A DNA stretch of 64,000 bases. Origin: Pseudonocardia endophytica (lineage in GTDB: Bacteria > Actinomycetota > Actinomycetes > Mycobacteriales > Pseudonocardiaceae). The notes beneath the pieces were generated by a model, which was given only the letters and a program-made list of their open reading frames with translations, searched no databases and was not told the origin of the DNA. Position 1 is the stretch's first letter. Each line of letters opens with the position of its first letter. Where the stretch lies: assembly GCF_004339565.1 (NCBI RefSeq), contig NZ_SMFZ01000001.1, positions 248,001 through 312,000 of the forward strand. The letters are read 5' to 3'. This document shows, piece after piece, positions 53,301-64,000 of the stretch. Both the position numbers and the translations under genes were made by a program.

Positions 53301-56300
53301 GTCCTGCTCCGGGTTGCGGTCGAGGTGCTCGCGCAGTCGGGCGGCCTGGCCGCGCAGCCCCTCCGGCGACTTCGCGGACAGCACCCACGGCAGGACGCCC
53401 GGTTCCGGGTCCGCCACGTTCCCGGTCTCGACGACGGCGGGTGCCTGCTCGAGCACGACGTGCGCGTTCGTGCCGCTGATCCCGAACGACGACACGCCGG
53501 CCCGGCGGGCGTGCCCGGTCCGCGGCCACGGCGTCGCCTCGGTCAGCAGGGACACCGCCCCGGCCGACCAGTCGACGTGCGACGACGGCTCGGTCACGTT
53601 CAGCGTGCGCGGCAGCGTCCCGTGCCGCATGGCCATGATCATCTTGATCACGCCGGCCACACCGGCGGCGGCCTGCGTGTGGCCCATGTTCGACTTGACG
53701 GAGCCGAGCAGCAGCGGCTGCTCGCGGTCCCGCCCGTAGGTGGCGATCAGGGCCTGCGCCTCGATCGGGTCACCCAGCGTGGTGCCCGTGCCGTGCGCCT
53801 CGACGGCGTCCACATCGGACGGCGACAGGCCGCCCGCGGTCAGCGCCTGGCGGATCACCCGCTGCTGCGACGGGCCGTTCGGCGCCGTCAGGCCGTTCGA
53901 CGCACCGTCCTGGTTCACCGCGGAGCCGCGGACGACGGCCAGGATCCGGTGGCCGTTGCGCTCCGCGTCGGACTGTCGCTCCAGCACGAGCATGCCCACG
54001 CCCTCGGCCCAGCCGACGCCGTCCGCGGACTCGGAGAACGGCTTGGACCGCCCGTCCGGCGCCAGGCCGCGCTGGCGGGAGAACTCGACGAACGTGCCGG
54101 GGCCGGGCATCACGGTGACGCCGCCGGCCAGCGCCAGCGTGCACTCCCCGCCGCGCAGCGCCTGCGCCGCGAGGTGCAGCGCGACCAGCGACGACGAGCA
54201 CGCCGTGTCCACGGTCATGGCCGGGCCCTCGAAGCCGAACGTGTACGACACCCGCCCGGACGCGACGGACAGCGCGCTCCCCTGTCCGGAGAAGCCCTCG
54301 AACTCGGTGCCGTCGAGATGGGTCCCGTACCCGTTGTGCATGACGCCGGCGAACACGCCGGTCGCGCTGCCGCGCAACGACACCGGGTCGATCCCGGCGC
54401 GTTCCACGGCCTCCCACGACGACTCCAGCAGCAACCGCTGCTGGGCGTCCGTGGCGGTCGCCTCGCGCGGGCTCATCCCGAAGAAGTCGGCGTCGAACCC
54501 GGCGACGTCGTCCAGGAAACCGCCCGCACTGGCGTACGACGTGCCGTGGTGGTCGGGGTCGTCGTCGAACAGGCCGTCGAGCTCCCAGCCGCGGTCGGTC
54601 GGGAAGTCGCCGATCACGTCGGTGCCCTCGTCGAGCATCCGCCAGAGGTCCTCCGGCGACGTGATGCCGCCAGGGAAGCGGCAGCTCATGCCGACGACGA
54701 CGATCGGGGCGTCACCGGCCCGCACACCGGGCACCGCCACGTCGGAGGTGGCCGCGTCGTCGCCGACGAGCTCGGCCAGCAGGTGCTCGGCCAGCGCGGT
54801 GACCGTCGGGTAGTCGAAGACGGCCGTGGCGGGCAGTCGCAGGCCGGTGGCCGCGCCGAGGCGGTTGCGGAGCTCGACGGCGGTGAGCGAGTCGAACCCG
54901 AGGTCGCGGAACGCGAGCGACGGGTCGATGCCGTCGCCGGACGCGTGGCCGAGCACGAGCGCGGCCTCGCCGCGGACGAGGTCGAGCACGGTCCGCTGCC
55001 GCTCGACGGGCTCGGTGCGGGCCAGGCGGGCGGCCAGACCCGTGGTGTCGTCGCCGCCGGTCGCGGCCGAGCGCCGGTTCCGGACCAGGCCGCGCAGCAG
55101 CGGCGGGACGTTCCCGCGGCGGCGCAGGGTCGCGAGGTCGAGACGGACCGGGACGAGCGCGGCGTCACCGGTCGCGAGGGACGCGTCGAACAGCGCGAGG
55201 CCCTCGTCGGCGCCGATCATCGGCATGCCGGACTCGGCGGCGCGACGCACGTCGCGCTCGTCGAGACCCGCCGTCATGCCGGCGCCCTGGTCCCAGGCAC
55301 CCCACGCCAGCGACGTGCCCGGCAGCCCCTCGGCCCGACGGGCCGCGGCGAGCGCGTCGAGGAACGCGTTGCCCGCCGCGTAGTTCGCCTGCCCGGCGCC
55401 GCCGAACACACCGGCGACGGAGGAGAACAGCACGAACGCGTCCAGGTCCCGGTCGCGGGTGGCGGCGTGCAGGTTCCACGCACCGTCCACCTTGGGCGCC
55501 AGCACGGTGTCCAGGCGGTCCGGGGTGAGCGAGGCGAGCACACCGTCGTCGAGCACTCCGGCGGTGTGGATCACCGCGGTCGGCTCGTGCTCGGCGACCA
55601 GCTCGGTGACGGCGGCGGCGTCGGCGACGTCGCACGCGGCGACCGTGACGTCGGCGCCGAGCTCCTCCAGCTCGGCGACGAGCTCGGCCGCGCCGGACGC
55701 GGCGGCACCGGAGCGGCTGGTCAGCAGCAGGTTCCGGACGCCGTGCGCGGTGACCAGGTGCCGGGCGACGACCCCGCCGAGGCCACCGGTACCGCCGGTG
55801 ACCAGCACCGTCCCGTCGGTGCTCCACGGGCGCGGCAGCGTGAGCACGATCTTGCCGACGTGGCGCGCCATGCTCATGAAGCGGAACGCGTCGCGGGCGT
55901 GCCGGACGTCCCACGTCCGGACGGGCAGCGGGGTCAGGGCGCCGTCGTCGAACAGGCCCATGAGCGTGGACAGCATCGCGCCGACCGCGTCCGGCTCCAC
56001 CCAGGCGAGGTCGAACGCCTGGTAGGCGACGCCGTCCGGGGTGTCGTCGGCGTCGCGGATGTCGGTCTTGCCCATCTCCAGGAACCGGCCGTGCCCGTCG
56101 AGCAGCCGCATCGACGCGTCGACGAAGTCGCCCGCCAGCGAGTTCAGCACGACGTCCAGGGGGCCGTGGGCCGCGAACGTCTCCTCGAAGTCGAGCGTGC
56201 GCGACGACGCGATGTGGTCGTCGGCGACGCCGAGCCCGCGCAGGACGTCCCACTTGGCATCGCTCGCCGTCGCGAACACCTCGGCGCCGAGGTGGCGCGC

Positions 56301-59300
56301 GATCTGGATCGCGGCCATGCCGACGCCGCCGGCACCGGCGTGCACCAGCACCTTCTCGCCGGGCCGCACGTCGCCGAGCTCGCGCAGCGCGTGCCACGCG
56401 GTGAGGAACACGAGCGGGATCGACGCCGCGGTCTCCCAGTCCCAGCCGTCGGGCAGGTGGGCCAGGCGGCGGGCGTCGTCGACGGCGAGGTCACCGAGGC
56501 TGCCGGACACCATGCCGAACACGCGGTCACCGGGGGCGAGACCGGTGACGTCCGGTCCGACGTCGACGACGACGCCCGCGCCCTCGTGCCCGAACCGCCC
56601 GGCGTCGCCGGGGTACATGTCGAGCGCCTTGAGCACGTCGCGGAAGTTGAGGCCCGCGGCGCGGATCGCGACGCGCACCTGGTGGCCGGTCAGCGGTGCG
56701 CCGGCCTCCGGGTACGGGACGGCGGCGAGCCCGTCGAGGCTGCCGGGCGTGGTGGCGTCGATCCGCCACGGCGTGCCGGCCGGCGGGACGATCGCGGTGG
56801 ACGCGTCGACGCGGGCGAGCCGGGCGGCGAGCACGGCTCCGTCGCGCAGCGCGACCTGCGGCTCGCCGGTGTGCGGTGCGGAGTGCAGCGCGGAGTGCAG
56901 GAGGTGCCCGCGCGCGGCCGACTCCGGGTCACCGCCGTCCGCCGCGGCGGGGGCCGGGGCGGCCGGGTCGGTGCCGGCCGGGTCGCGGTCGACGAGCACG
57001 ATCGTGCCCGGGAACTCGGACTGCGCGGAGCGGACGAGGCCGTGCACGGCCGCGGCCGCGACGTCGGTGACCGGGTGGTCGGCCGCCGCGACGGCGCCAC
57101 GGGTCACGACGGCGAGCCGCGTCCCGTCGAGGTCGTCGCGGGAGGTCCAGTCCTGCAGCAGCTCCAGCACGCTCGCGGTGAGCGTGCGTGCCGCGGCGGC
57201 AGGGTCGGGCGCGGCGGCCGGACCGTCGCCCGGGGCCCGGCGGAGGTCGGTGGGGTCGTCGCCGCACAGCGGGACGACGACGACGGCCGGGAGGCCGGCC
57301 GCGACCACCGCGTCCAGGTCGGACGGCCGGGTGACGGCGGCACCGGCCGCGGTGAGGTCGGCCGCGACACCGGTCGGGTCGTCGCCGAGCACGGCGACCG
57401 TCGCGTCGTCCGGCACGTCCGGCATCTCCGTGACGGGGGTCCAGTCGACCCGGAACAGCGCATCGCCGGCACCTCCGGCGGAACGTGCGGCGCCCAGCTG
57501 CTCGCCGGACACCGGGCGGACGGCGAGCGTGTCGACGGAGGCGACCGGGCGGCCGGCGGTGTCCGCGGCGGCGATGGCGACGGAGCCGTCGGCGGCCCGG
57601 GTGAGCCGGACGCGCAGTGCGGTGGCGCCGGTCGCGTGCAGCGTGGCGCCCTCCCAGGAGAACGGGAGACCGCTGTCGTCGCCGGTCAGCATCGCGGCGT
57701 GCAGCGACGCGTCCAGCAGGGCCGGGTGCAGGCCGAACGCGGCGGCGTCCTCGCCCGCGCCCTGCGGCAGGACGACCTCGGCGTAGAGGACGTCGCCGTC
57801 CTGCCAGGCCGAACGCAGCCCGCGGAACACCGTGCCGTACGCGAAGCCGGCGTCGGCGAAGCGGTCGTAGCAGCCGTCGGTGTCCAGCTCGCGGGCACCG
57901 GGCGGCGGCCACGCCGTCGCGTCGAACTCCGGGGCCGGGATGTCCTGCGTGGACAGCAGGCCGGTGGCGTGCTGCGTCCAGGACGCGTCGGTCCCGCCGT
58001 CGGCACGGGAGTGGATCGTGACCGTGCGTCGCCCGTCGTCGCCTGCGACGCCGACCCGGACCTGGGTGCGGACGGCCCCGTGGTCCGGCACGACGAGCGG
58101 CGCGGCCAGCGTGAGCTCCTCGACGCGGTCGCAGCCGACCTCGTCGCCTGCGCGGAACGCCATCTCCAGCAGCGCCGTGCCGGGGACGAGCACGGTGCCG
58201 TGCACGGCGTGGTCGGCCAGCCACGGGTGCGTGGCGAGCGACAGCCGTCCGGTGCAGACGACGCCCTCGCCCTCGGCGAGCTCGACGGCACCGTGCAGGA
58301 TCGGGTGGCCGGTGGCGGCGAGGCCGAGCGCAGCCGCCCCGGCGCCGGGCCGGGCGCCGGTGGGCCAGTACGTGGAGTGCCGGAACGCGTACGTGGGCAG
58401 CGCGATCCGGCGCCCGCCCGCGTGGAACGAGGACCAGTCGACGTGCACGCCGGAGACGTGCATCCGGCCCAGTGCGGTCAGCGCCGCGGTGGGCTCGTCG
58501 CGGTCCGCGCGCAGCAGCGGGATCGTCTCCGCATCGGGCGCCGTCTCGCGGGCCATCGCGGACAGCGTGCCGTCCGGCCCGAGCTCCAGGAACGTCGAGA
58601 CGCCATCGGCCTCCAGCGCGGCGACGCCGTCGCCGAACCGGACGGCCTCGCGGACATGGCGCACCCAGTACCCCGGGTCGGACAGCTCACCGTGCCCGGC
58701 GATCGCACCGGTCACGTTGGACACCACCGGGATCACCGGGTCCGCATAGGACAGACCGTCGGCGACGGCGCGGAACTCGTCGAGCATCGGGTCCATCAGC
58801 GGCGAGTGGAACGCGTGCGACACCGCCAGCTGCCGGGTCCGCCTGCCCTGCTCACGGAACTCGGACTCGACGCCCGCGACGGCGTCCGCGGCACCGGACA
58901 CGACGACCGACGCCGGCCCGTTGACCGCCGCGACCGACACCTCGCCCGTGAGATGGGGGGTGACCTCGTCCTCGGTCGCCTGGACGGCCAGCATCGCGCC
59001 GCCGGCGGGCAGCGCCTGCATCAGGCGGGCGCGGGCCGCGACCAGGCGGGCCGCGTCCTGCAGGTCCAGCACGCCGGCCACGTGGGCCGCGGAGATCTCG
59101 CCGATCGAGTGGCCGCCCACGACGTCGGGCGTGACACCCCACGACTCGACGAGCCGGTAGAGCGCGACCTCGAGCGCGAACAGCGCGGGCTGGGTCCACC
59201 CGGTCTCGTCGAGGCGGCCGGAGCCGTCCTCGATCACCTCGACCAGGTCCGGCAGCCCCAGCGCCGCCACGGCCGCGTCGAACGCGGACGCGAACACCGG

Positions 59301-62300
59301 GAACCGCGCGTACAGCTCGCGGCCCATCCCGGTGCGCTGCGAGCCCTGGCCGGTGAACAGCACGGCCCGCTTGCCGGGCCTGGTGCGGCCCGTGACGATC
59401 CCGACGTCCGGCTCGCCGGCGGCGAGAGCGGTCAGGGCGCGGTCGATCCCGGCGCGGTCGTCGGCGAGCACGACGGCGCGGTGGTCGAACGCGGAGCGCG
59501 TCGTGGCCAGCGAGTGGCCGACGTCGGCCGTCCCGAGCTCGGGCCGCTCGTCCAGGAACTCCCGCAGCCGGGCGGCCTGGGCCCGGAGCGCGTCGGACGA
59601 CCTGCCGGACAGCACCCACGCCGCCGGGCCGTCGTCCTCCGCCACGGAGGCGGCGGCGGCCGGGACGCCCTGCTCCAGGATCACGTGGGCGTTCGTGCCG
59701 GAGATCCCGAACGAGCTCACGCCCGCCCGGCGGGCCCGTCCGGTCTCCGGCCAGTCGGCCTGCCCGGTGAGCAGCTCGACCGTGCCGTCCGACCAGTCCA
59801 CGTGCGACGACGGCGCGTCCACATGCAAGGTCCGCGGCAGCGTCCCGCGCCGCATCGCCTCGACCATCTTGATCACACCCGCCACACCGGCGGCAGCCTG
59901 CGTGTGCCCGATGTTCGACTTCACCGACCCCAGCAGCAGCGGCCGCTCCCGGTCCACGCCATACGTCGCGATCAGGGCCTGAGCCTCGATCGGGTCACCC
60001 AGCGTCGTACCGGTGCCATGCGCCTCCACCGCGTCGACGTCCGCCGTGGACAGACCCGCGGCGGCCAGAGCCTGGCGGATCACCCGCTGCTGCGACGGGC
60101 CGTTCGGCGCCGTCAGCCCGTTCGACGCACCATCCTGGTTCACCGCGGACCCGCGCAGCACGGCCAGGATCTCGTGCCCGTTCCGCTCGGCGTCCGAGCG
60201 GCGCTCCAGCACGAGCATGCCGACGCCCTCGGCCCAGCCGACACCGTCCGCGCCGTCCGCGAACGGCTTCGACCGGCCGTCGGCGGCGAGGCCGCCCTGC
60301 CGGGAGAACTCGACGAACGTGGCGGGCGTGGCCATCACCGTGACGCCGCCGGCCAGTGCCAGCGAGCACTCCCCGGAGCGCAGCGCCTGCACGGCCCAGT
60401 GCATCGCGACCAGCGACGACGAGCACGCCGTGTCCACCGTGACGGCCGGCCCCTCCAGGCCCAGCGTGTAGGCGACCCGGCCGGACGCGACGCTGCCGGC
60501 GCTGCCCTGGCCGGAGAAGCCCTCGTACGCGTCGTCGCCGTCCAGCAGCGACGAGTAGTCCCCGTACATTACGCCGGCGAACACACCGGTCGCGCTGCCG
60601 CGCAACGACACCGGATCGATCCCGGCCCGCTCCACCGCCTCCCACGACGACTCCAGCAGCAACCGCTGCTGCGCGTCCGTGGCGGTCGCCTCCCGGGGGC
60701 TCATCCCGAAGAACGCGGCGTCGAACTCGCCCGCGTCGTGCAGGAACCCGCCGTGGCGCGTGTAGCTGGTTCCGACGTGCTCCGGGTCCGGGTCGTAGAG
60801 CGCGTCGACGTCCCAGCCACGGCCGGTCGGGAACTCGGTGATCGCGTCGGCGCCGTCGTCGACGAGGCGCCACAGGTCCTCCGGGGACGCGACGCCGCCC
60901 GGGTAGCGGCAGGCCATGCCGACGATCACGATCGGGTCGTCCGTCGACGGCGTCGGTCCGGCGGGGACGATCACCTCGGAGTCCGCGCCGAACAGCTCGT
61001 CGCGCAGGTGGCCGGCCAATGCGGACAGCGTCGGGTGGTCGAAGATCATCGTCGCGGACAGGCGCAGGCCGGTCGCGGCGGAGAGCTTGTTGCGCAGCTC
61101 GACGGCGGTCAGCGAGTCGAACCCGAGGTCGCCGAACGCGCGGTCGGCGTCGATGTCGGCACCGGACGCGTGCCCGAGCACGAGCGCGGCGCTCCCCCGC
61201 ACGACGTCCACCAACGCGTCGTGACGGGCGGCGCCGTCGAGCCCACCGAGGCGGGCGACGAGATCCGGATCGGCCGTCGCGGCACCGGCCGCCGCGCGGC
61301 GCGGCGCCGTGACCAGGCCACGCAGCAGCGCGGGCAGCGGATCGTGGCCACGCAGCGCGGCGAGGTCGAGACGCGCCGGGACCAGCGCGGCCCGGCCTGC
61401 CGACAGGGCCGCGTCGAACAGCGCCAGGCCCTGCTCGACGGTCAGCAGCGGCATCCCGGACCCGGCGGCACGGCGGACGTCGCGCTCGTCGAGACCGGCC
61501 GTCATGCCGGCACCCTGGTCCCAGGCGCCCCAGGCCAGCGACACGCCGGGCAGGCCGTCGGCCCGCCGGGCGGCGGCGAGCGCGTCCAGGAACGCGTTGC
61601 CGGCCGCGTAGTTGGACTGGCCAGCGCTGCCGAACACGCCGGCCGCGGAGGAGAACAGGACGAACGCGTCCAGGTCGCGGTCGCGGGTGGCGGCGTGCAG
61701 GTTCGCGGCGCCGTCCACCTTGGGCCGCAGCACGGCGTCCAGGCGGTCCGGCGTGAGCGAGCCGACCACGCCGTCGTCGAGGACGCCTGCGGTGTGGATC
61801 ACGGCGGTCGGCTCGTGCTCGGTGACCACGGTGGCGACGGCCTCGGAGTCGGTGACGTCGCAGGCCGCGGCCGTGACGGTGGCGCCGAGCCCCTCGAGCT
61901 CCGTGACGAGCTCGGTGGCGCCGGGGGCCTCGGCTCCGGAGCGGCTGGTGAGGACCAGGTTCCGCACGCCGTGCGCGACGACGAGGTGCCGGGCGACGAC
62001 CCCACCCAGCCCGCCGGTGCCGCCGGTGATCAGCACGGTGCCGTCGGCCGTCCACGGCGACGTCGTCCCCGTGGCGCGGTCTGAGCCGGCGCAGTCGTCG
62101 TGATCGGCTCCGCGGGTGCGGCCGGTGCCGTCGGCGTCCTCGGCGCGGTCGGCCGTGGTTGCGGTCGGGATGCGGCCCGCCTGGTCGACCGCGGCGCGGG
62201 CGAGGCGGGCCGCGCGGACCTGCCCGCCGCGCAGGACGAGCTGCGGTTCGTCGAGCGTGACCGCGCCGGCGAGCATCTCGGGGGACGCGGTCCCGGAGCC

Positions 62301-64000
62301 CAGGTCGATCAGCCCGAACGCACCGGGGTGCTCGGTCTGCGCGGAGCGGACCAGGCCCCACACCGCAGCGGCGCCGGGGTCGGTGACCGCGTCGTCGTCC
62401 ACCGCGACCGCTCCGCTCGTGACGAACACGAGCCGCGAGCCGGCCGGACGGTCGTCGGCGAGCCACTGCTGCACCAGCGACAGCGCGCCGGCGGCGCGGG
62501 TGCGGACACCCTCCGGGGTGCCGTCGCCTCCGGCGGCCGGCACCAGGACGACGGCCGGGTTCACGTCGATGCCCGGCATGGCGTCGATCCGGCGGATCTC
62601 CCCCGGCAGCGCGGCGACCAGGCCGTCCGCACCGTCTGCGCCGTCTGCGCCGTCTGCGCCGGCGAGCACGACGAGCTCGGGGGCATCCCCGGAAACCGTG
62701 TCCGGCAGGGCGACCGGGGTCCAGGTCAGCTCGAACAGGGCGTCCCGGGTGATCGCGCCGACGGTGTCGGGGCCCGCCGGGTCCACGGGCCGGGCGAGCA
62801 GTCGTCGTACCGTCGCGACCGGGTGGCCGGACGGGTCGGCGGCCGTGACGGCGAGGCCATCCCCGTCCGGGCCGTCCGGGGCGATCCGCACCCGCAGCGC
62901 GGTGGCGCCGGTGGCGTGCAGCGTGACGTCCTCCCACGAGAACGGGAGGCCGGAGCCGAGCCCGGCGAGCAGCGCGGCGTGCAGGGCGGCGTCGAGCAGC
63001 GCCGGGTGCAGGCCGAAACCGGTGGCGTCGGCGTCCTCCGGCAGGGCGACGTCGGCGTACACGGTGTCGCCGTCCCGCCACGCGGCGGTCAGGCCCTGGA
63101 ACGCGGGGCCGTAGCCGAGCCCGTCGGCGGAGAAGCGGTCGTAGCAGCCGTCGGTGTCCAGCGCCTCGGCGCCGGACGGCGGCCAGGTGGTCGTGTCGAA
63201 CGCGGGCGCATCCGGTGCGACCGTGGCCAGGGTTCCGGTGGCGTGCAGCGTCCACGGCGCGTCGGCGAGGTCGCCGTCGGGTCGCGAGTGGATGGTGATC
63301 GGCCGACGCCCGGTCCCGTCGGCGGCACCGGCCCGGACCTGCACGGCCACCGCGTCCCGCCCGGCCGGCACGAGCGGTGCGGCCAGCGTGAGCTCCTCGA
63401 CGTGCGCGCAGCCCACCTCGTCACCGACGCGGACGGCGAGTTCGAGGAGCGCGGTGCCGGGCAGCACGACGGTGCCGTGCACGGTGTGGTCGGCCAGCCA
63501 TGGCTGGGCCGCGACGCTCAGCCGTCCGGTGCACAGCGCGCCCTCGCCGTCCGGGAACGTGACGGCGGCGCCGAGCAGCGGGTGCCCGGCGGCGCCCAGG
63601 CCGGCGGAGCGGACGTCCCCGTCGCTCGCGGTCCGGGCAGCCGGCCAGAACCAGCGGTGCTGGAACGCGTAGGTGGGCAGGTCGACGCGAACGGCACCGG
63701 TGCCGTCGAACACGGCGGTCCAGTCGACGTCCACGCCGCGGACGTGCACGGCGGCGATCGCGGCCACGACGGCCTGGCCCTCGGGGCGGTCGCCGCGCAG
63801 CAGCGGGATCGTGGTCGCGGCGCCGGTGAGCGACTCCGGTGCCATGGCGGACAGCACGCCGCGCGGTCCCAGCTCCAGGAACGTGGTGACGCCGCGCTGC
63901 TCGAGCGCGGCGACGCCGTCGCCGAACCGGACCGCCTCCCGGACGTGCCGCACCCAGTACTCCGGGTCGCCCAGCTGCCCGGCCTCCGCGACCGCACCGG
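38949..64000 (-). CDS. nysC: Giant modular type I polyketide synthase, nystatin-type NysC/NppC homolog (N-terminus outside window)
   Basis: The frame is open from the right edge to a TGA at 38949, about 8,350 residues. Order: end of an AT, DH, KR, ACP; then KS-AT-DH-ER-KR-ACP; then three times KS-AT-DH-KR-ACP; then a C-terminal docking segment ([13 protein letters not shown]) with no thioesterase. All four KS have DTACSSSL, both later His motifs ([13 protein letters not shown] or SNMGH) and look active. The ATs have HAFH, predicting malonyl-CoA. Each DH has HxxxGxxxxP, each KR has LDD (B-type) and a Tyr in NYAA, and each ACP has GFDSL. The pattern DH-KR, DH-ER-KR, then three DH-KR equals modules 4-8 of nystatin NysC. 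About 2,700 residues (module 3 and the start of module 4) should lie beyond the edge. The thioesterase and LAL genes following it support this. Confidence 0.95.
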   Translation of the reverse strand, partial: GAVAEAGQLGDPEYWVRHVREAVRFGDGVAALEQRGVTTFLELGPRGVLSAMAPESLTGAATTIPLLRGDRPEGQAVVAAIAAVHVRGVDVDWTAVFDGTGAVRVDLPTYAFQHRWFWPAARTASDGDVRSAGLGAAGHPLLGAAVTFPDGEGALCTGRLSVAAQPWLADHTVHGTVVLPGTALLELAVRVGDEVGCAHVEELTLAAPLVPAGRDAVAVQVRAGAADGTGRRPITIHSRPDGDLADAPWTLHATGTLATVAPDAPAFDTTTWPPSGAEALDTDGCYDRFSADGLGYGPAFQGLTAAWRDGDTVYADVALPEDADATGFGLHPALLDAALHAALLAGLGSGLPFSWEDVTLHATGATALRVRIAPDGPDGDGLAVTAADPSGHPVATVRRLLARPVDPAGPDTVGAITRDALFELTWTPVALPDTVSGDAPELVVLAGADGADGADGADGLVAALPGEIRRIDAMPGIDVNPAVVLVPAAGGDGTPEGVRTRAAGALSLVQQWLADDRPAGSRLVFVTSGAVAVDDDAVTDPGAAAVWGLVRSAQTEHPGAFGLIDLGSGTASPEMLAGAVTLDEPQLVLRGGQVRAARLARAAVDQAGRIPTATTADRAEDADGTGRTRGADHDDCAGSDRATGTTSPWTADGTVLITGGTGGLGGVVARHLVVAHGVRNLVLTSRSGAEAPGATELVTELEGLGATVTAAACDVTDSEAVATVVTEHEPTAVIHTAGVLDDGVVGSLTPDRLDAVLRPKVDGAANLHAATRDRDLDAFVLFSSAAGVFGSAGQSNYAAGNAFLDALAAARRADGLPGVSLAWGAWDQGAGMTAGLDERDVRRAAGSGMPLLTVEQGLALFDAALSAGRAALVPARLDLAALRGHDPLPALLRGLVTAPRRAAAGAATADPDLVARLGGLDGAARHDALVDVVRGSAALVLGHASGADIDADRAFGDLGFDSLTAVELRNKLSAATGLRLSATMIFDHPTLSALAGHLRDELFGADSEVIVPAGPTPSTDDPIVIVGMACRYPGGVASPEDLWRLVDDGADAITEFPTGRGWDVDALYDPDPEHVGTSYTRHGGFLHDAGEFDAAFFGMSPREATATDAQQRLLLESSWEAVERAGIDPVSLRGSATGVFAGVMYGDYSSLLDGDDAYEGFSGQGSAGSVASGRVAYTLGLEGPAVTVDTACSSSLVAMHWAVQALRSGECSLALAGGVTVMATPATFVEFSRQGGLAADGRSKPFADGADGVGWAEGVGMLVLERRSDAERNGHEILAVLRGSAVNQDGASNGLTAPNGPSQQRVIRQALAAAGLSTADVDAVEAHGTGTTLGDPIEAQALIATYGVDRERPLLLGSVKSNIGHTQAAAGVAGVIKMVEAMRRGTLPRTLHVDAPSSHVDWSDGTVELLTGQADWPETGRARRAGVSSFGISGTNAHVILEQGVPAAAASVAEDDGPAAWVLSGRSSDALRAQAARLREFLDERPELGTADVGHSLATTRSAFDHRAVVLADDRAGIDRALTALAAGEPDVGIVTGRTRPGKRAVLFTGQGSQRTGMGRELYARFPVFASAFDAAVAALGLPDLVEVIEDGSGRLDETGWTQPALFALEVALYRLVESWGVTPDVVGGHSIGEISAAHVAGVLDLQDAARLVAARARLMQALPAGGAMLAVQATEDEVTPHLTGEVSVAAVNGPASVVVSGAADAVAGVESEFREQGRRTRQLAVSHAFHSPLMDPMLDEFRAVADGLSYADPVIPVVSNVTGAIAGHGELSDPGYWVRHVREAVRFGDGVAALEADGVSTFLELGPDGTLSAMARETAPDAETIPLLRADRDEPTAALTALGRMHVSGVHVDWSSFHAGGRRIALPTYAFRHSTYWPTGARPGAGAAALGLAATGHPILHGAVELAEGEGVVCTGRLSLATHPWLADHAVHGTVLVPGTALLEMAFRAGDEVGCDRVEELTLAAPLVVPDHGAVRTQVRVGVAGDDGRRTVTIHSRADGGTDASWTQHATGLLSTQDIPAPEFDATAWPPPGARELDTDGCYDRFADAGFAYGTVFRGLRSAWQDGDVLYAEVVLPQGAGEDAAAFGLHPALLDASLHAAMLTGDDSGLPFSWEGATLHATGATALRVRLTRAADGSVAIAAADTAGRPVASVDTLAVRPVSGEQLGAARSAGGAGDALFRVDWTPVTEMPDVPDDATVAVLGDDPTGVAADLTAAGAAVTRPSDLDAVVAAGLPAVVVVPLCGDDPTDLRRAPGDGPAAAPDPAAAARTLTASVLELLQDWTSRDDLDGTRLAVVTRGAVAAADHPVTDVAAAAVHGLVRSAQSEFPGTIVLVDRDPAGTDPAAPAPAAADGGDPESAARGHLLHSALHSAPHTGEPQVALRDGAVLAARLARVDASTAIVPPAGTPWRIDATTPGSLDGLAAVPYPEAGAPLTGHQVRVAIRAAGLNFRDVLKALDMYPGDAGRFGHEGAGVVVDVGPDVTGLAPGDRVFGMVSGSLGDLAVDDARRLAHLPDGWDWETAASIPLVFLTAWHALRELGDVRPGEKVLVHAGAGGVGMAAIQIARHLGAEVFATASDAKWDVLRGLGVADDHIASSRTLDFEETFAAHGPLDVVLNSLAGDFVDASMRLLDGHGRFLEMGKTDIRDADDTPDGVAYQAFDLAWVEPDAVGAMLSTLMGLFDDGALTPLPVRTWDVRHARDAFRFMSMARHVGKIVLTLPRPWSTDGTVLVTGGTGGLGGVVARHLVTAHGVRNLLLTSRSGAAASGAAELVAELEELGADVTVAACDVADAAAVTELVAEHEPTAVIHTAGVLDDGVLASLTPDRLDTVLAPKVDGAWNLHAATRDRDLDAFVLFSSVAGVFGGAGQANYAAGNAFLDALAAARRAEGLPGTSLAWGAWDQGAGMTAGLDERDVRRAAESGMPMIGADEGLALFDASLATGDAALVPVRLDLATLRRRGNVPPLLRGLVRNRRSAATGGDDTTGLAARLARTEPVERQRTVLDLVRGEAALVLGHASGDGIDPSLAFRDLGFDSLTAVELRNRLGAATGLRLPATAVFDYPTVTALAEHLLAELVGDDAATSDVAVPGVRAGDAPIVVVGMSCRFPGGITSPEDLWRMLDEGTDVIGDFPTDRGWELDGLFDDDPDHHGTSYASAGGFLDDVAGFDADFFGMSPREATATDAQQRLLLESSWEAVERAGIDPVSLRGSATGVFAGVMHNGYGTHLDGTEFEGFSGQGSALSVASGRVSYTFGFEGPAMTVDTACSSSLVALHLAAQALRGGECTLALAGGVTVMPGPGTFVEFSRQRGLAPDGRSKPFSESADGVGWAEGVGMLVLERQSDAERNGHRILAVVRGSAVNQDGASNGLTAPNGPSQQRVIRQALTAGGLSPSDVDAVEAHGTGTTLGDPIEAQALIATYGRDREQPLLLGSVKSNMGHTQAAAGVAGVIKMIMAMRHGTLPRTLNVTEPSSHVDWSAGAVSLLTEATPWPRTGHARRAGVSSFGISGTNAHVVLEQAPAVVETGNVADPEPGVLPWVLSAKSPEGLRGQAARLREHLDRNPEQDPADVAFSLVTARSPFAHRAVVLGGPDAGDALAALAGGEPHPSAVTGRATVGRTAVLFTGQGAQRAGMGRELYARFPVFASAFDAAVAALCLPDLPGVIEDGTHLDETGWTQPALFALEVALYRLVESWGVTPEFVGGHSIGEIVAAHVAGVFSLEDAARLVAARARLMQALPAGGAMLAVQATEDEVTPHLTGAVSIAAVNGPTSVVVSGTSEAVAAIEAEFAGRRVRRLDVSHAFHSPLMDPMLDEFRTVAGSLAYAESSLPVVSNVTGALAEGGELGDPEYWVRHVREPVRFADGVAALEQRGVTTFLELGPDGTLSAMARETLAEDVATVPALRRDTAEERTALAAVAALHTRGVDVDWTAVLPSGTRVVDLPTYAFQHRPFWPSGARGGADAGALGLATTGHPLVTGVVALADEEGLLLTGRLSLRSQPWLADHVVAGRVLLPGTAFLELALRAGEEVGCDGVEELTLAAPLEIPERGAVRIQVRAGVADPDGRRPVTVHARADGDAGNDAAPDVDAPWTPHAAGVLVPAAPAAGFDATVWPPSGTDAVDLTGFYDARDDEGFAYGPAFRGLRAAWRRDGEIFADIALDEEADGGAFALHPALLDAALHAGWLLTGDTAGGVPFSWNGVTLAATGASALRVRLSRDDDGALTLAAADPAGAPVADVRSLAMSAAPVAGGTTGSVVRDALFRLDWVPVPGDQVTPDVEAVVVGDDPFGLAGPHAGALPEEHAGPVVLPFAGTGTDVVADTHELTRRALDLVRTRITDDRYAGVRFVVVTRGATSGEDPAAAAVRGLVRSAQSESPGCFALVDLDPDAPAEVPPAALDGEEPQLRVRDGAVQAARLVRRTPAEDDVATVPPGDGTVLVTGGTGGLGAVLARHLVSAYGVRDLLLVSRRGPDADGADALVAELADAGATAAAVACDVTDPDAVTALLDAHPVSSVVHAAGVLDDGLVASLTPERLETVLRPKVDAAWTLHEATRDRELDAFVVFSSAAAVFGNPGQANYAAANAFTDALVAHRRAAGLPGTSLQWGPWDRGMTGSLGDAGAERLARSGVTPLSEQDGLALFDAALGTGDAAVAPVRLDLPALRAQGEVPPLLRSLIRGRSRRAAGASSAAATGLRERLSGLTADERRDVLLDLVRSQVALVLGHAGAADVEADRAFRDLGFDSLTSVELRNRLNTVTGLRLPATMVFDHPTVEQLVAVIRDDLLGADDGPAVTATRTAAVADDPIVIVGMAARYPGGVSTPDDLWTLVSDGVDAVSGFPTDRGWDLDALYHPDADHLGTSYTREGGFLHDAAEFDAAFFGMSPREALATDAQQRLLLESSWEAVERAGIDPVSLRGSATGVFAGVMYSDYSATTAGPEFEGFQGAGSSPSVASGRVAYTLGLEGPAVTVDTACSSSLVAMHWAMQALRSGECDRALAGGVTVMATPGVFVDFARQRGLSPDGRCKAFSDDADGVGWAEGAGMLLLERQSDAERLGHRVLAVVRGSAVNQDGASNGLTAPNGPSQQRVIRQALASAGLSTDDVDAVEAHGTGTTLGDPIEAQALIATYGTERERPLLLGSVKSNIGHTQAAAGVAGVIKMVQAMRHGTLPRTLHADTASSHVDWSDGTVELLTAPAAWPETGRARRAGVSSFGISGTNAHVILEQAASAEIATPAIEPELGEPAEATGPVPWVLSGRSADAVRGQAAKLSAMLRARPELRPADIGLSLATGRSRFDHRAVVLAGPDGAADPAAGSDTAADPAAALSALIAGDPHPRVVTGSTVAGRTAMLFAGQGSQRLGMGRELYARFPAFAGAFDAVAAAVDAELAGGAPDGASLRDVMWGDDSERSVGGTSVDAGRLGETGWTQPALFAVEVAQYRLVESWGVRPDVVAGHSIGEIAAAHVAGVFPLQDAVRLVVARGRLMQALPTGGAMLAVQATEDEVAPHLTGDVSVAAVNGPSSVVVSGAGDAVAEIESAFRGQGRRTTRLPVSHAFHSPLMDPMLDEFRAVAEGLSYADPTVAVVSTLTGAPTGSGELCDPAYWVRHVREAVRFADGVAALEAEGVTRFVELGPDGTLSAMARETLDRDAVVEPLLRKDSPEPDAALTALARLHTAGVGVDWTALLPAARPVELPTYAFQRQRFWPSGPLGGTGDLRAAGLDAADHPLLGAAVGLASGDGLVVTGRLSLRSHAWLADHTVFGRTVVPGTALLEMAVRAGDEIGCDRVDELTLGAPMVLPDSGSLQVQVVVRAPDGSRRDLGIWSRPEGAGDDAWTEHATGAVSEGAAPGAGGLTEWPPSGAESIDVDGCYDAFADAGFAYGPTFQGLTAAWRRDSGDGTELFAEVALADDTAEEAGRFGLHPALLDAALHPMLLANGGTAALPFSWQDVSLHAAGASALRVRLAPAGPDAVTVQVADPTGAPVATVGSLLTRAVRGDEPTGTDTRDALFGLTWQTVTGGTAPQEVALLGDDALGLADVLGGAGVTVSAHAGPAALADGGAVPDVAVVGIAPTGDDPVADTHRRTADVLALLQEWTERCEPSRLVVVTRAGDLASAAVGGMVRTAATENPGAFALVEIDDEPSSDVLATALGSDETWLSLSGGEIHAARLARHTADGDPVTWDADGTVLITGGTGGLGARFARHLAANHGVRHLLLVSRRGTDAPGATDLVDELTSMGATATVRACDVTDPDAVAALVDDVRDTLTAVVHTAGVLDDGVLASLDADRVATVLRPKVDAAWHLHEATRDLDLTAFVAFSSVAGLLGAAGQANYAAANAFTDALAARRRADGLPGVSLAWGPWEQGSGMTGELGQAEAERLARSGMPPLSAQEGTALFDAALCADAALIAPVRLDVAALSALGEVPAVLRGLVRNRTRRAAAGGAATVAGLADRLGPLGPDERRHELLDLVRTQIAVVLGHADPAGVDATTPFRDLGFDSLTAVELRNRLSAATGLRLTATLVFDHPTATALADHVLDELFGGADAIVPATVAASTADDPVVVVGMACRYPGGVSSPEDLWRLLGDGTDAIGDFPANRNWDLDALYDPDPEHTGTSYTRRGGFLHDAGEFDAAFFGMSPREAVATDAQQRLLLQSTWEAVERAGIDPVSLRGSSTGVFAGVMYSDYGSILGGGEFEGFQGQGSSPSVASGRVSYTFGFEGPAVTVDTACSSSLVSLHLAAQALRSGECSLALAGGVTVMATPGTFVEFSRQRGLSPDGRCKAFSDDADGVGWAEGVGMLVLERRSDAERNGHEILAVVRGSAVNQDGASNGLTAPNGPSQQRVIRQALANAGLSTSDVDAIEAHGTGTTLGDPIEAQALIATYGAEREQPLLLGSVKSNIGHTQAAAGVAGVIKMVEAMRHGVLPRTLHADTASSHVDWSDGTVELLTADTAWPETGHARRAGVSSFGISGTNAHVILEQGVPAADPPAGEADGPIPWVLSGRSPETVRAMASRLREHLAGHPELRPVDVAHSLLTTRSAFAHRAVVTGPDALAALADGTSHPGVVTGTVDDGGLAALFSGQGSQRAGMGRELYDRSTVFAEAFDTVVAALDAELDAELDPGESLRDIVWDGGDRLDETGWTQPALFAVEVALYRLVESWGVRPDRLGGHSVGEITAAHVAGVLSLDDAARLVAARASLMQALPAGGAMLAVAAGEDEITPHLTGDVAVAAVNGPASVVVSGAEPAVAEIGSAFRDEGRRTTRLQVSHAFHSPLMDDMLDDFRTLAEKLTYAEPEIPVVSNLTGALAEPGQLCDPEYWVRHVREAVRFADGVAALEADGVTTFLEVGPDAVLAAMAAQTVTDALVVPVLRRDQDEHDAALAARARLYAAGRAGGWDDVFDGTGAVRVDLPTYPFARQWFWPSGRTAGGDVRAAGLGAAEHPLLGASVELASGGVVLSGRIARSTHPWLVEHTVFGQVIVPGTAVLDMAIRAADEAGCGHVEELTLADPLVLPERGSLQVQVTVDAPDDAGRRAIGVRSRPEDGDWAQHATGAVVPAAATAGPGFDPAVWPPQDAEPLEADACYTTLADAGFDYGPLFQGLRGAWRKGDELFAEVTVPDDATDGFGVHPALLDSALHALLLASLGDGGGDGGGAALPFSWEGVTLHASGAAALRVRLAPTADGATSVHAVDAGGAPVVVVDALHSRAVSAEQMRAAGPSRDPLFAVDWVEVSTPDTATTADAASVAVLGEDPFGLDAAHVESLAGLDPVPDVVLVPVATDPVATDPTAAVREHTGRVLDLLQRWLADETLAASRLVVVTRGAAAVGDDDGDDGGDVTDLAASAVWGLVRSAQSENPGVVALVDLDREGTGSLTAAVAATASEPQIAVRGGALLAPRVVHADVDPERVPEFRPDGTVLVTGGTGGLGGIVARHLVTERDVRNLVLVSRRGVDADGAVELVADLESHGATVTVAACDVADAGAVADLVAAHEPTAVIHTAGVLDDGVLGSLDADRLDTVLRPKADAAWHLHEATRDRDLDAFVLFSSVAGVFGGAGQANYAAGNAFLDALAAHRRAAGLPGLSLAWGPWEQGSGMTGSLGDAETERMARSGMAPLTVGSGLALFDAGPAAGRALVLPVDLDLAALRGPGDVPALLRGLVRTPARRAAATGSTPSPDALTSTLAGLGAAEQDEVLLTLVRGQAADVLGHADSSAVGTRQQFQELGFDSLTAVEYRNRLNTATGLRLPATLMFDFPTPADVVAHLRERLGVAPATGADAVLAALDGLERAIAGLGSGAQEAGHRKVAGRIEVLRTKWAGLRDRDGSADTSGSDDIGEVSDDDMFAMLDDELGTGEDGAGSRQD
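44355..49601 (-). other. PKS module D: KS-AT-DH-KR-ACP - equivalent to NysC module 7
   Basis: KS about 48330-49601; AT about 46945-47985 (GHSIGE, HAFH: malonyl), with an acidic insert of about 35 residues after [10 protein letters not shown] not found in modules B and C; DH about 46030-46860 with [12 protein letters not shown] about 44700-46000 with LDD; ACP about 44400-44640. The prediction is a trans double bond. Confidence 0.9.
49602..54713 (-). other. PKS module C: KS-AT-DH-KR-ACP - equivalent to NysC module 6
   Basis: KS about 53440-54713; AT about 52180-53155 (GHSIGE, HAFH: malonyl); DH about 51270-52110 with [12 protein letters not shown] about 49980-51250 with LDD; ACP about 49660-49890 with GFDSLTSV. 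All catalytic motifs are present, predicting a trans double bond, the first of the tetraene run. Confidence 0.9.
54714..60941 (-). other. PKS module B: KS-AT-DH-ER-KR-ACP, fully reducing - equivalent to NysC module 5
   Basis: KS about 59660-60941; AT about 58400-59375 with GHSIGE and HAFH (malonyl); DH about 57500-58320 with [10 protein letters not shown]. The KR structural half is about 56800-57470. ER is about 55830-56750 with [11 protein letters not shown] and the NADPH site [13 protein letters not shown]. The KR catalytic half is about 55100-55825, and ACP about 54780-55000. ER and DH active-site motifs are intact, so this extension should be fully saturated, giving the CH2-CH2 unit that separates diene from tetraene in nystatin. 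Confidence 0.9.
60942..64000 (-). other. PKS module A (partial): AT end, DH, KR, ACP - equivalent to NysC module 4
   Basis: The AT C-terminus runs to about 63640 (post-AT motif [10 protein letters not shown]). DH is about 62780-63590, with [10 protein letters not shown] (catalytic His) and [10 protein letters not shown] (catalytic Asp). KR is about 61340-62755, with [12 protein letters not shown] and [10 protein letters not shown] is about 61000-61235, with GFDSLTAV. A 34-residue hydrophilic, Asp/Thr-rich insert lies between the two KR halves near 62050-62150. Predicted outcome: one trans double bond. The AT specificity loop is outside the window. Confidence 0.88.

Noticed and set aside
53325-62084. 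2,919-codon open frame on the + strand opposite the PKS
   Set aside because: Shadow frame: GC-rich third positions suppress stops on the antisense strand. The translation is low-complexity Arg/Gly/Val/Asp/His with no domains.

Overview
The window is very high-GC DNA, with GTG starts, dense operons and ATGA/GTGA overlaps typical of an actinomycete. Its right half reads as a nystatin-type polyene macrolide cluster of the kind known from Streptomyces and Pseudonocardia. A Pseudonocardia-like host is my best guess, but it is inferred from gene content only.

Left part, 1-2953 (+): the end of an ABC exporter gene runs, with a near-perfect ribosome binding site, into a 31-residue Arg/Ser/Thr peptide ORF. 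A strong hairpin follows, then a stand-alone Ser/Thr kinase and a four-helix membrane protein. This peptide-exporter-kinase unit matches no system I can name and is the best candidate for something undescribed.

2928-8248 (-): a demethylation operon in the order FAD amine oxidase, Rieske oxygenase, aldehyde dehydrogenase, ferredoxin-type reductase, VOC protein. A divergent LysR gene has a palindromic operator at its start. After a 165-bp MITE-like hairpin repeat and an AlkZ-like glycosylase gene, a divergent IclR regulator faces a compact histidine-utilisation operon, 11470-18292 (+): hutU, an M20 hydrolase, hutF, hutI, hutH. The HutH has Gly-Thr-Gly where Ala-Ser-Gly normally forms the MIO cofactor. 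The two blocks side by side suggest breakdown of an N-methylated histidine such as hercynine. That is inference.

18614-21001: an acyl-CoA dehydrogenase/VOC pair is divergent from a GntR/UTRA regulator, with three 20-bp-spaced repeats between them.

21011-38876: a regulatory block. It holds two large LuxR-type ATPase (LAL) genes, a palindrome-rich control region, a tiny ORF, a PqqD-like protein, a PAS-LuxR regulator, acyl-CoA carboxylase beta and epsilon subunits, three more LAL genes (one without its DNA-binding domain) and a type II thioesterase. The order PKS, thioesterase, LAL, LAL, LAL with a PAS-LuxR gene nearby matches nysC-nysE-nysRI-RII-RIII and nysRIV.

38949-64000 (-): the C-terminal 8,350 or so residues of a giant modular PKS. 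One module is partly visible (AT end, DH, KR, ACP), then come four complete modules: KS-AT-DH-ER-KR-ACP and three of KS-AT-DH-KR-ACP, ending in a docking segment. The visible ATs look malonyl-specific and the KRs B-type. This equals modules 4-8 of NysC, which build part of the diene, the saturated C-C unit and most of the tetraene. The carboxylase could supply methylmalonyl-CoA to other modules, the thioesterase edits, and the LAL/PAS-LuxR proteins probably switch the cluster on.
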